The notes under the pieces were generated by a model. The model was not told the DNA's origin and made no database searches. It worked only from the letters and a program-made list of their open reading frames with translations. Below, piece after piece: positions 25,499 to 33,571 of a DNA stretch of 42,192 nt. Made by a program: the position numbers and the translations under genes. Position 1 is the first letter of the stretch. Each line of letters opens with the position of its first letter. The DNA is from Streptomyces sp. TRM68367 (GTDB lineage: Bacteria > Actinomycetota > Actinomycetes > Streptomycetales > Streptomycetaceae), in NCBI RefSeq assembly GCF_014495685.1, contig NZ_JACTVI010000074.1, positions 1 through 42,192 of the forward strand, read 5' to 3'.

Positions 25499-25529
25499 CC
25501 GCCCCGCGGTGACATCCACCGCGGGGCGG
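25499..25529 (-). promoter_or_regulatory. 13-bp perfect hairpin abutting the glycosyltransferase start
   Basis: CCGCCCCGCGGTG (25499-25511) and CACCGCGGGGCGG (25517-25529) pair perfectly around a 5-base loop. In the transcript the 3' arm ends directly before ATG 25498 and contains the only G-rich ribosome-site-like sequence. If translation starts there, the hairpin should hide the ribosome site; otherwise it may be a terminator for the upstream gene ending at 25590. Confidence 0.6.
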
Positions 25530-25589
25530 CGGGAGCGATCCAGAGCCACCTCACGGGGCTACTCTCGCACCGCTCCCGCCGCGCGGGCG

Positions 25590-27505
25590 TCACCGCCTCA
25601 CGAGTCGTACCGACAGACCTTCCGCGGTGTAGACAGGTACGGCCCGCAGCGAGTCCGAGTTCAGCTCCACCCGGTCGAACCTGCCGCGCAGCTGCGCGGC
25701 CTCCAGCACCGGCACCGTGGACCCCGCCACCGGCCGCCGCTCCTCGTCCAGGCGCAGCGCCAGCACGCTGCCCCGGCCCAGCAGGACCCGCCGGGACACG
25801 GTGAGCGCCGGTCCGTGGTGCCCCCGCAGCAGCAGCTCCAGGGTCGCGTCGCCCTCCTGGACGTAACTGCCGTGCACCCGCAGGACCTTCTCCGCGCGCA
25901 GCGTGCCGCCCGTGACCCGCACGTCACCCTGGCCGAGCGCGCATGCATGCCCGGCGACCAGCGTGCCGTCCTCGACCACGGTGCCGCCGTGGTAGCGGTT
26001 GTGCCCGGTCAGCGTCAGCGTGCCGGTGCCCCGCTTGGTCAGACCGCCGTCGCCCTCGATGTCGTTGCGCCAGGCGTCGGCCGCGTCAAAACCGCCGGCC
26101 GCCGCGTCCAGCGTCACCGTCACGTCCGAGTCGAAGGCTCCGTACCCGTCCGCCGCGGCGAACAGGTCGAGCCGGCCCCACTGCTCGAAGCCGTCCAGCA
26201 GGACGTACCCCGAGGGCAGTGCGGTGGTGCGCAGCACCTCGCGGCGCTGCTCCGCGTCCAGGTACGGCAGCCGCGTCTCCACCAGCGCCTCGGCGCCCTT
26301 CGGCACGGTCAGGGGCACCTTGCGGCCCTGCCGGTTCAGGTGTACGTCAGCTTGGGCTCGACCTCCCGGGCGTTGGCGTCCCGGTCGGCGTACGGGTCGC
26401 TGTCCAGTCCCGCCGAGTGGGCGTACTCGTACAGGGTGTCGGCGGTGGTGCCTGTCTTCTCCAGGAAGTAGGCGAGGGCCTGCTTGCGGGCGGCTGCCTT
26501 GAGGCCGGCGTTCGCCGGGTCGGCCAGCGCGGCGGCGGCCAGCGCCGTTGCCATGACGCGGCCGCCGATGACGTCGACGGCGGAGTGCATGCCGGACACG
26601 ATGCGGTCGTGGCTGAGCGCGAAGGCCCGCGTCACCATCTCCTGGAACCGCTCGGGTACGGCGTACGCGTACGCCAGCGCCGCGAGGTGCAGGGCGTTGG
26701 TGTGACCGCTGGGGAAGCCGCCGTCCTCGGCCGGGTCCTCGGACCGCTGGCGCAGCAGCTGCGGGGCGACGACCACCGTCGAGTCGTACACCGGGTAGCC
26801 GAACTCGTCCTTCCTGCCCGTGTCGACGACCTCGCTGTCCTCGTTCATGCGCCACGGACGCGGGTACTGGAAGGCGAACTTGGCCGGGTTGCTGGAGGCG
26901 AACGGGCCGCGCACGGTGTCGACCAGCTTGGCCACCTCGCCGAGGTCCGAGTCGTGGGAGCCCGCGCCGAGCGCGGAACCGGCCGGGGCGTCGGCGGGCA
27001 CCGAGTCGCTGATCTTGCCGGCGGGGGTGCCGTCGGGCGCGCTGGTGATGGACGTGACCGCCTTGGCGCCCGCCTTGTACAGCTCGGCCAGCGGACCCAG
27101 GCCGCCGATCACCGAGTAACTCTGGTGCCGGCGGTCGGTGATGAACGCCTGCTTCGCCTCCGCCTCGGTGCGCCGCGCCGTGATCCGCTCGCTGTAGCGC
27201 AGGTTGGCGCGCAGCACCTCGGGCCGCAGCGGGGCCCCGGTGTTCCAGTCGTCGCCGGTCTTCCACACCTCGGCGAAGCCACCGAGGATCCGGATGACCG
27301 CGTTGGTCTCGGGCGTCTGGTTCGCCACGACGTTGGTCTTGTAGTCGTCGACGAACGCGGCGGCGCCGGTCGCGGCCTTCGCGTCCGCGGCGGACAGCCA
27401 GGACACGAACGTCGGGGCGGCCAGCACACCGGCCGAGGCACCGACGGAACTCTTGAGGAAACCCCGCCGGTTCAGGGCGAGTCGGCCGGGGGAGGGTGAC
27501 GGCAT
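25590..27505 (-). pseudogene. Tat-exported PAP2/vanadium-haloperoxidase-type protein, split by one-base frameshift
   Basis: The first 389 residues (27505 to 26336) start with a Tat signal (NRRGFLKSS) and contain the PAP2 superfamily acid phosphatase motifs: FQYPRPWRMNED, PSGHTNALHLAALAYAYAV and SHDRIVSGMHSAVDVIGG. The frame stops at TGA 26336 after KLTYT. The next frame continues at once with HLNRQGRKVPLTVPKGAEAL and about 250 residues rich in GTLTLTGHNRYHGGTVVEDG-type repeats, an autotransporter-like beta-strand repeat domain. Inserting one C into TACACC gives TAC-CAC-CTG and a continuous protein of about 640 residues. So this is one gene with a one-base deletion, or a sequencing error. The truncated form may still be an active phosphatase. 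Confidence 0.85.
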
Positions 27506-27758
27506 GCGTGTGCGCCTCTCTTGAGTTCTTCGGCGGTGCGGCCGGGGGCGGTCGTGCGATCGTGTGCGACTCGTGGTGGCTGGGAGCTTCCCGTGGATAT
27601 CAGGGACTCTCCTGTGGTGCCTTCGGACTTCTGTTGGTGCGTTGGGTCTTTGTGAGCCACATGGTGCGTACGAGCGAAGATCTACGGCCGGGGCGTGTCC
27701 CGTCGGGGAGGGCCGGTCGACCGGCACGTGTCCGGTGGGTGAACGAGCGCCGCGGCGT

Positions 27759-28658
27759 TCACCGCAGCGAGCGAGCCAGCGCCACCGCGCCCTCGACCGG
27801 CGCCGCGCGCAGCGGCTGCGGCCGGGCACCGTGCAGGGCGTCGGCGAGCGAGGAGGTGAACGCCGCGTACAGCGCGGGCTGGGCGAGGACCGTGCCGCCC
27901 GCCACCACGACGTCGTCCACGGCGACCCCGCGCGCGGCGAGCCGGACGACGAGCCCGGCCAGCGCCCGGCCGCCGTCGGCGATCACCGCACGGGCGAGCT
28001 CCGAACCGGCCTCCGCGGCCTCGAAGACCACCTGTGCGTGCCGGCCCCACTCGGCGGAGACGTCCGTGGCGCTCTCCAGCGCCGCGCCGAGCGCCGGTAC
28101 CTCGCCCACGTCGAACGCGGCGACGAGCCCCGCGGCCAGCGCGTCCGGCTCCTCACCGCGGTCGTGCGCCGCCCACGCGGCCCGCGCGGCCTCGCGGACG
28201 ATCCCGGCCGCGCCGCCCTCGTCGCCGAGGACCGCACCCCAGCCGCCGACCTGCACGGGTCTGCCGTCGGGCAGCCGGCCCACCGCGACCGAGCCGGTGC
28301 CGGCGACCAGACCGACCCCCTTGTCCAAACCAGCTGCGGGAACGAGGAGTTCGGCGTCGCCCACGACCAGCGCGGGCACGCCGAGCAGGTCCTCGAGCGC
28401 GGCCCGGATCACGGCGCACTGGCGCGGGGTCTCACAGGCATGGCCGCCCACGGCGACGGCGGACGGGCGAGTGTCCGCCGGCAGGGCGTCACCGACCAGC
28501 GCGGCCAGCCAGTCGGCGGCCGCCACGGGGTCGTGCGGCCGCCAGCCGCCGCTCGGACGCACGTGATCGGCGACGCGGCCGTCGCCCGCGAGGGCGCGCA
28601 GCTGCGTCTTGGTGCCGCCCACGTCGATACCGACCACGGAGGGCGTGGAGTAGTGCAC
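27759..28658 (-). CDS. BadF/BadG-type sugar kinase (N-acetylglucosamine kinase-like)
   Basis: The 299-residue cytoplasmic protein has the ASKHA kinase fold: phosphate-1 motif VVGIDVGGTKTQLRAL at the N-terminus, VAGTGSVAVGRL, GGWGAVLGDEGGAAGIVREA and the adenosine motif VVVAGGTVLAQP. Members phosphorylate N-acetylglucosamine or other sugars with ATP. The GTG start at 28658 has GAAAGAGGA a few bases upstream. It is divergent from a ROK-type regulator, with a ROK-like operator between them. I infer that it phosphorylates a sugar released from the glycan imported by the nearby ABC system, which would feed amino-sugar metabolism. Confidence 0.88.
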   Translation of the reverse strand: MHYSTPSVVGIDVGGTKTQLRALAGDGRVADHVRPSGGWRPHDPVAAADWLAALVGDALPADTRPSAVAVGGHACETPRQCAVIRAALEDLLGVPALVVGDAELLVPAAGLDKGVGLVAGTGSVAVGRLPDGRPVQVGGWGAVLGDEGGAAGIVREAARAAWAAHDRGEEPDALAAGLVAAFDVGEVPALGAALESATDVSAEWGRHAQVVFEAAEAGSELARAVIADGGRALAGLVVRLAARGVAVDDVVVAGGTVLAQPALYAAFTSSLADALHGARPQPLRAAPVEGAVALARSLR

Positions 28659-28801
28659 GGGTCCTCTTTCGTCGTCGCGCAGGCGCACTGCGGCAAGTCG
28701 GCGAACGGCGGGCGAACCATGCGTCGGAGTACGGGAGTTGACAGGTTCGGGAAGCCCCGGGACGGGCCTCGTGCGGGCCACGGCAGGCGAGTACCGTGAA
28801 G

Positions 28802-28825
28802 TTCGTTAGGAAGTTAACTAACGAA
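28802..28825. promoter_or_regulatory. ROK-type operator in the divergent promoter region
   Basis: TTCGTTAG (28802-28809) and CTAACGAA (28818-28825) are perfect 8-bp arms with an 8-base spacer. The spacer with its flanks contains AGTTAACT. The GTTAGGAA...TTAACTAAC pattern is typical of ROK/NagC-like repressor sites in Actinobacteria. It lies 143 bases upstream of the kinase start and 84 upstream of the ROK gene start. Confidence 0.65.
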
Positions 28826-28909
28826 GTAGGGTGCGTCAAGAGGCACGGAAACCCCGATGCCGCGCGACCCTCGCGACCTTCCGCGGCCGCAGCACGACCT
28901 GGGGAGAGC

Positions 28910-30031
28910 ATGCACCTGAGTGAGAGTGCCCGTGTGGTGTTCGACGTTCTGGCCGGGGCGGGCACCGCCACCCGCCCCCAGCTGGCAGCCGGTGCGGGCC
29001 TTTCCAAACCGACCGTCTCCACGGCGGTGGCCGAGCTGGAGGCCGTCGACCTCGCCGCCCACTCCGGGACGGCCTCCGGCGGCACCGGCCGCAGCGCTGC
29101 CGTCTACCGCCTCGGACCGGCCGCCGGCGCCGTCCTCGCCGTCGATCTCGGCCCCGCCCGCACCCGGGTGCGCGGCTGCGCCCTGGACGGCGCGCTGCTC
29201 GCCGAGGGCAGCGGGACCCGGCCCGACGCGGCCGACACCGTCCGCGAGGTCCTCAAGGCGCTGCCCGGCGGCGCCCCGCTGCGCGCCGTCGTCGTCGCCG
29301 TCGGCGACGTCACCACCCAGGACCGGGAAGGCACCGGGCAGCGCCCCGCGACCGCCAAGGCCGGGCCCGTCTTCGACGCCATGGCCGTCGCCCTGCCCGA
29401 GGGCGTGCCCGTCCACCTGGAGAACAACGTCAACTGCGCCGCGCTCGCCGAACTGCACGAGGGCGCCGCACGCGGCCGGGACACCTTCGGCTACCTGCGC
29501 ATCGGCGTGGGCGTCGGCCTCGGCGTCGTCATCCGCGGCCGGGTGCTGCGCGGCGCGAACGGCGCCGCCGGTGAGGTGGCCCGGCTGCCCTACCCCTGGA
29601 CCGACGACCGCGATCCGCGCTACGAGGGCCTGGAGGAGCACATGGGCGCCCGCTCCCTGCTGCGCCGGGCGGCCGACGCCTGGCAGGACGGCGACGGACC
29701 GTGCCCGCGCAGCGCCGAGCGGCTCTTCGCCCTGGCCCGGCAGGGGCACGGCACCGCCCACGCGGTGATCGCCGCGCACGCCGCCGACGTGGGCCGGCTG
29801 GCTGCCGCCGTGGCCGCCGTACTGGACCCCGGGCTGATCGTGCTGGGCGGCGCCACCGGCGCGGACCCGCAGCTGCTGCCCGGGGTGCGGAACGAGCTGG
29901 CCCGGCTGAGCTGGCCCACCGAGGTGGTCAGCAGCGTCGTGGGGGACACCGGCACGGTGGCGGGCGCCAGCAGGCTGGCCGTGGCCCATGGAATTCAAAC
30001 CGTGACCGGAGCTGTACGGGCGAAGCATTGA
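28910..30031 (+). CDS. ROK family transcriptional regulator
   Basis: The 373-residue protein starts with a winged-helix DNA-binding domain (ATRPQLAAGAGLSKPTVSTAVAEL) and continues with a ROK sugar-kinase-like domain (VLAVDLGPARTRVRGCALDG, HLENNVNCAALAELHEGAAR, YLRIGVGVGLGVVIRGRVLR). The usual zinc-binding Cys cluster after the GEVA motif is replaced by PYPWTDDRDPRYEGLEEHMG, so zinc binding may be lost. GGGGAGA precedes ATG 28910. It probably represses itself, the divergent kinase and perhaps the downstream importer until an inducing sugar binds. A hairpin 44 bases after the stop separates it from the importer operon. Confidence 0.9.
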   Translation: MHLSESARVVFDVLAGAGTATRPQLAAGAGLSKPTVSTAVAELEAVDLAAHSGTASGGTGRSAAVYRLGPAAGAVLAVDLGPARTRVRGCALDGALLAEGSGTRPDAADTVREVLKALPGGAPLRAVVVAVGDVTTQDREGTGQRPATAKAGPVFDAMAVALPEGVPVHLENNVNCAALAELHEGAARGRDTFGYLRIGVGVGLGVVIRGRVLRGANGAAGEVARLPYPWTDDRDPRYEGLEEHMGARSLLRRAADAWQDGDGPCPRSAERLFALARQGHGTAHAVIAAHAADVGRLAAAVAAVLDPGLIVLGGATGADPQLLPGVRNELARLSWPTEVVSSVVGDTGTVAGASRLAVAHGIQTVTGAVRAKH

Positions 30032-30054
30032 CGGGCGCGCCATCGGTCTGCCAA

Positions 30055-30096
30055 TGTCCGGACAAGCGCTTTCTGAGTCGGTCGGGACACCGACTC
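30055..30096 (+). terminator. Palindromes and hairpin terminator after ROK gene
   Basis: GAGTCGGT (30075-30082) and ACCGACTC (30089-30096) form a perfect stem that likely ends the ROK transcript. Just before it, the palindromes TGTCCGGACA (30055-30064) and AAGCGCTT (30064-30071) overlap by one base. They could be an operator for the importer, whose coding region begins 210 bases on. The rest of 30097-30305 has only GGAAA-N6-TTTCC at 30222-30237. Confidence 0.5.
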
Positions 30097-30305
30097 CGGG
30101 TGAGCCTCCCGCCCGTACACGAAGTACGGCAGCCGCACGAGGGTGAGCTTGTGCGACGTGGGCCGTCATGGCCGGGGACCCCACCGTCAAAGGCGACGCG
30201 GCCGGGCGAGGCCGTGCCCCCGGAAAGCGAAATTTCCCGCAAAATGCACCTGTGCCGCCTCGGCTGGCGCCGTGCTTCTTCCGCTACGACGAAAAGGGAC
30301 TGAAG

Positions 30306-31628
30306 ATGACCAGTGTGGGTGTGCGGCGCTCCCGCCGACTCGGCCGCGGCGGCATACGCCGCGTTGTTCCCCTCGCTGCCGTGGCCACGGCAGGTGCCCT
30401 CCTGCTCTCCGCCTGCGGGTCGGAATCCGGCTCGGGCGGGACCTCCAAGTCGCTGACGTTCTGGATCTCCACGGTTCCGGGGCAGGACGCGGGCTGGAAG
30501 AAGATGGTGGCGCAGTACAAGAAGGAAACCGGCGTCAAGGTCAAGCTCGTCAACATCCCCTACGACGGCTACGACGCGAAGCTGCGCAACGCCGCGCAGG
30601 CGAACTCCCTGCCCGACGTGGCGGCAGTGCCGAAGCTGGACCCGATCTGGGCGAACAAGCTGATCGACCTCAGCTCCATCGCCAACAAGAAGAGCAACAA
30701 GATCAACGGCAACTTCGTCGCCAAGGACTCGTCCGGGAAGGTGCTGTCCATCCCCTCGGACATCACCGCGTCCGGCCTGTTCATCAACGAGACGCTGTTC
30801 AAGAAGGCCGGTGTCTCCTTCCCGACCTCGCCCCAGAAGACCTGGACCTGGACCGAATTCATCAAGGCGGCGGACCAGGTCCGGGAGAAGACCGGCGCCA
30901 AGTACTCCCTCACCTTCGACCAGTCGCCGTCCCGGCTCCGCGCCATGGTGTACGAACTCGGCGGGAAGTACGTCCACGCGGACTCCTCCGGCAAGTTCTC
31001 GGTGGACGCCGCGACCAGGAAGGCTGTGAAGCGCTTCGTCGCGATGAACGACGACAAGACCATGCCGAAGTCGGTGTGGACCAGCGGCGCCGACCCGTCG
31101 GCCATGTTCCAGAGCGGTGACGTGGTCGCCTACTGGTCCGGCGTGTGGCAGGTTCCCGCCTTCGCGGAGAGCATCAAGAAGTTCGACTGGGCGAGCGTCC
31201 CGACTCCCGCCGAGCCGGTGCAGGCCAGCGACGTCAACAGCGGCGGCATGACGGTGGGCTTCAACAACAACGGCGACGCGGCCGCCGCCGCGACGAAGTT
31301 CCTGTCCTGGCTGTACGAGCCGGCCCACTACCAGGCGCTGTGTGAGGCGTCCGGGTTCCTGCCGGTCGAGAGCGGTCTGAACCCGAAGTACCCCTTCAAG
31401 TCCGAGGCGGCGCAGGCGGCGTTCAAGCTGTACAACGAGTCGATCCCGCTGTACGCCCCGATCTCCGGCTACTTCAACACCGCGCAGACGAACTGGGTGC
31501 TGAAGGGCAAGAGCCTCACCGAGGACCCGACCAAGACGGAGCTCGGCAAGGCGATCAACGGCCAGCAGTCGGCCGACAAGGCGCTGGACAACATCGTGGC
31601 CGGCTACAACCAGCAGGTCGGCGGCTGA
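30306..31628 (+). CDS. Sugar ABC transporter substrate-binding lipoprotein
   Basis: The 440-residue product is a family 1 extracellular solute-binding protein. It has a basic start, a hydrophobic stretch (VPLAAVATAGALLLS) and lipobox LLSAC with the lipidated Cys at residue 37. The mature part begins FWISTVPGQDAGWKKMVAQY and includes DVAAVPKLDPIWANKLIDLS and AYWSGVWQVPAFAESIKKF, typical of oligosaccharide-binding proteins. It captures a sugar outside the membrane for the two permeases that follow. AAGGGA precedes ATG 30306. A 13-bp hairpin after the gene should raise the amount of this protein relative to the permeases. The ligand is not predictable from sequence alone. Confidence 0.93.
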   Translation: MTSVGVRRSRRLGRGGIRRVVPLAAVATAGALLLSACGSESGSGGTSKSLTFWISTVPGQDAGWKKMVAQYKKETGVKVKLVNIPYDGYDAKLRNAAQANSLPDVAAVPKLDPIWANKLIDLSSIANKKSNKINGNFVAKDSSGKVLSIPSDITASGLFINETLFKKAGVSFPTSPQKTWTWTEFIKAADQVREKTGAKYSLTFDQSPSRLRAMVYELGGKYVHADSSGKFSVDAATRKAVKRFVAMNDDKTMPKSVWTSGADPSAMFQSGDVVAYWSGVWQVPAFAESIKKFDWASVPTPAEPVQASDVNSGGMTVGFNNNGDAAAAATKFLSWLYEPAHYQALCEASGFLPVESGLNPKYPFKSEAAQAAFKLYNESIPLYAPISGYFNTAQTNWVLKGKSLTEDPTKTELGKAINGQQSADKALDNIVAGYNQQVGG

Positions 31629-31642
31629 GCCCAGGCCGACAG

Positions 31643-31678
31643 GGCCGGGCGGCGGGGTCGAGACACCGCCGCCCGGCC
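31643..31678 (+). terminator. Strong hairpin between binding protein and first permease
   Basis: GGCCGGGCGGCGG (31643-31655) and CCGCCGCCCGGCC (31666-31678) form a perfect 13-bp stem with a 10-base loop. This position in sugar operons usually serves to stabilise and partly terminate the binding-protein mRNA. Confidence 0.7.
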
Positions 31679-31753
31679 TCGGGCCCCCACGTGATGCCGG
31701 GCTCACGGCCCTGAGCCCACAGGAACCTATTCCACCAGCACGGAGTCAGGAAG

Positions 31754-32665
31754 ATGACCAAACGCGCCCCGGACGTGTCCGCGAGCCCGCCCAGGAGACG
31801 CAGTAAGTACATCCTTGCGCCGCTCGTCCTCATCGCGGCCAATGTCGTGCTCTTCGCGCTGTTCTTCGTCTGGCCGGCGGTGATCGGGCTCGTCTACTCC
31901 TTCACGAACTACACGGGCGTGGGGGCGTTCCAGTTCGTCGGACTGGACAATTACCACAACCTGTTCGGGGACTCCACCTTCTACAGCGCGCTGACCCGGA
32001 CGCTGCTGTACACCGTGCTCTTCGTTCCGCTGAACTTCGTGTTCTCGCTGCTCATCGCCAACGTGCTGGTGAGCAAGCACGCCAAGGGCGTGTCGGTCGC
32101 CCGCGTCTTCTTCTTCATCCCGTGGCTACTGTCACCCATCGTCGTGGGTGTCCTGTGGCGGTGGCTGTTCGGTGAGAACTTCGGACTGGTCAACTACGTC
32201 ATCGAGAAGTTCGGCGGAAGTGCCGTTCCGTGGCAGTCGAACGCGGACCTGTCGCTGATGGTGGTGGTGGCGGCGGCATCCTGGGCCTGGACGGGCTTCT
32301 CGATGCTGCTGTTCATCGCGGCGATCAAGAACGTACCGGTGTCGTACTACGAGGCGGCATCGCTCGACGGCGCCGGTCCGTGGCGCCAGTTCATCAGCAT
32401 CACACTGCCGAGCATCGCGCCCACTTCCTTCATCGTCATCCTGCTCAACACGATCCACGCGATGAAGGAATACCCGCTGTTCGCCTCCCTCAACAACGGC
32501 GGACCCGGAACGTCGAACAACCTGCTTGTCCAGTACATCTACCAGACCGGCTTCAAATCGGGCCAGATCGGCTACGCGAGCGCCGCGTCGTTCGTGCTCA
32601 TGCTCATCCTGATGGCCGTCGCGATCATCCAGCTGATCGTCAACCGGCGGGTGGAGAACCGATGA
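31754..32665 (+). CDS. Sugar ABC transporter permease, MalF-type
   Basis: The 303-residue protein has six transmembrane helices and the EAA loop YYEAASLDGAGPWRQFISIT that contacts the ATPase. The N-terminal text ILAPLVLIAANVVLFALFFV and VYSFTNYTGVGAFQFVGLDN is typical of MalF-like sugar permeases. It pairs with the next gene as a heterodimer. The stop codon overlaps the start of the second permease by four bases (ATGA), showing translational coupling. No ATPase gene is present in the cluster; in Streptomyces a shared MsiK-type ATPase normally energises such importers. Confidence 0.93.
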   Translation: MTKRAPDVSASPPRRRSKYILAPLVLIAANVVLFALFFVWPAVIGLVYSFTNYTGVGAFQFVGLDNYHNLFGDSTFYSALTRTLLYTVLFVPLNFVFSLLIANVLVSKHAKGVSVARVFFFIPWLLSPIVVGVLWRWLFGENFGLVNYVIEKFGGSAVPWQSNADLSLMVVVAAASWAWTGFSMLLFIAAIKNVPVSYYEAASLDGAGPWRQFISITLPSIAPTSFIVILLNTIHAMKEYPLFASLNNGGPGTSNNLLVQYIYQTGFKSGQIGYASAASFVLMLILMAVAIIQLIVNRRVENR

Positions 32666-33564
32666 CAACCACAGACATGCCACGCCCGGTCGACGCCGAG
32701 CTCGGACCGGTTGTTCCCAAGAAGCGGCCCCGCAGCGCGGCCAGCGGTGGGCTTCGGCGCGCGGTGCCCGCGACGACACTGCTGTGGGTCCTGGCGGCCC
32801 TCTACGGGCTGCCGGTGCTGTGGTTCGTACTCAGCTCCTTCAAGCCGGCGGGAGACCTGTTCTCCCTTCCGCTGACGCTGCTTCCGCACGACCCCACCCT
32901 GTCGGGTTACAAGACGGCGTGGGACAGCGCCAACTTCTCCCAGTACTTCATCAACACGACCATCGTGTGTGTGATCGCGACGATCCTCACGGTGGGAGTC
33001 AGCTGCTGCACGGGGTACGCGCTGGCCAAGTACGACAACAAGTGGCTCAAGGTGTTCTTCATGGGCATCCTGGCCACGACGATGCTGCCCTCCGAGGTCA
33101 TGCTCGCCCCGCAGTTCCTGGTGGTCCGCGACATCGGCCTCTACAACTCGCTCGCCGGCATCATCCTCCCGGCCCTGCTCACCGCGACCGGGTGTTTCAT
33201 GTTCCGCCAGTTCTTCCTGACGGTCCCCGACGAGCTCATCGAGGCCGCCCGCATCGACGGGGCGCGTGAACTGTCGATCTTTCTGAGGATCATGGTGCCG
33301 ATCTCCCGGCCCATCATGCTGACGCTCGCCATCCTGTCGTTCCAGTGGCGGTGGAACGACTACATCTGGCCGCTGCTGATGCTCAACGACCCCAACAAGT
33401 TCACCGTGCAAATCGGCATCCAGAGCCTCGTCGGCGCGCAGAACATCAACTGGTCGGTGGTGCTCGGCGGATCGGTCATCTCCATGATTCCGCTGATCGT
33501 CGTCTTCCTGGTGTTCCAGCGTTACGTCATGAACGCCGACATCAACGCCGGACTGAAGGACTGA
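32662..33564 (+). CDS. Sugar ABC transporter permease, MalG-type
   Basis: The 300-residue protein has six transmembrane helices, the typical LPVLWFVLSSFKPAGDLFSL start and the EAA loop LIEAARIDGARELSIFLRIM. It forms the second half of the channel with the preceding MalF-type permease and shares a 4-base overlap with it. The next gene begins 7 bases after its stop, so the unknown enzyme is part of the same operon and probably acts on the imported sugar. Confidence 0.93.
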   Translation: MTTTDMPRPVDAELGPVVPKKRPRSAASGGLRRAVPATTLLWVLAALYGLPVLWFVLSSFKPAGDLFSLPLTLLPHDPTLSGYKTAWDSANFSQYFINTTIVCVIATILTVGVSCCTGYALAKYDNKWLKVFFMGILATTMLPSEVMLAPQFLVVRDIGLYNSLAGIILPALLTATGCFMFRQFFLTVPDELIEAARIDGARELSIFLRIMVPISRPIMLTLAILSFQWRWNDYIWPLLMLNDPNKFTVQIGIQSLVGAQNINWSVVLGGSVISMIPLIVVFLVFQRYVMNADINAGLKD

Positions 33565-33571
33565 CCCACCC

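Noticed and set aside
27506..27758. PHO box between the kinase and PAP2 genes
   Set aside because: One GTTCACC-like heptamer occurs near the kinase 3' end, but no second repeat at 11-base spacing exists.
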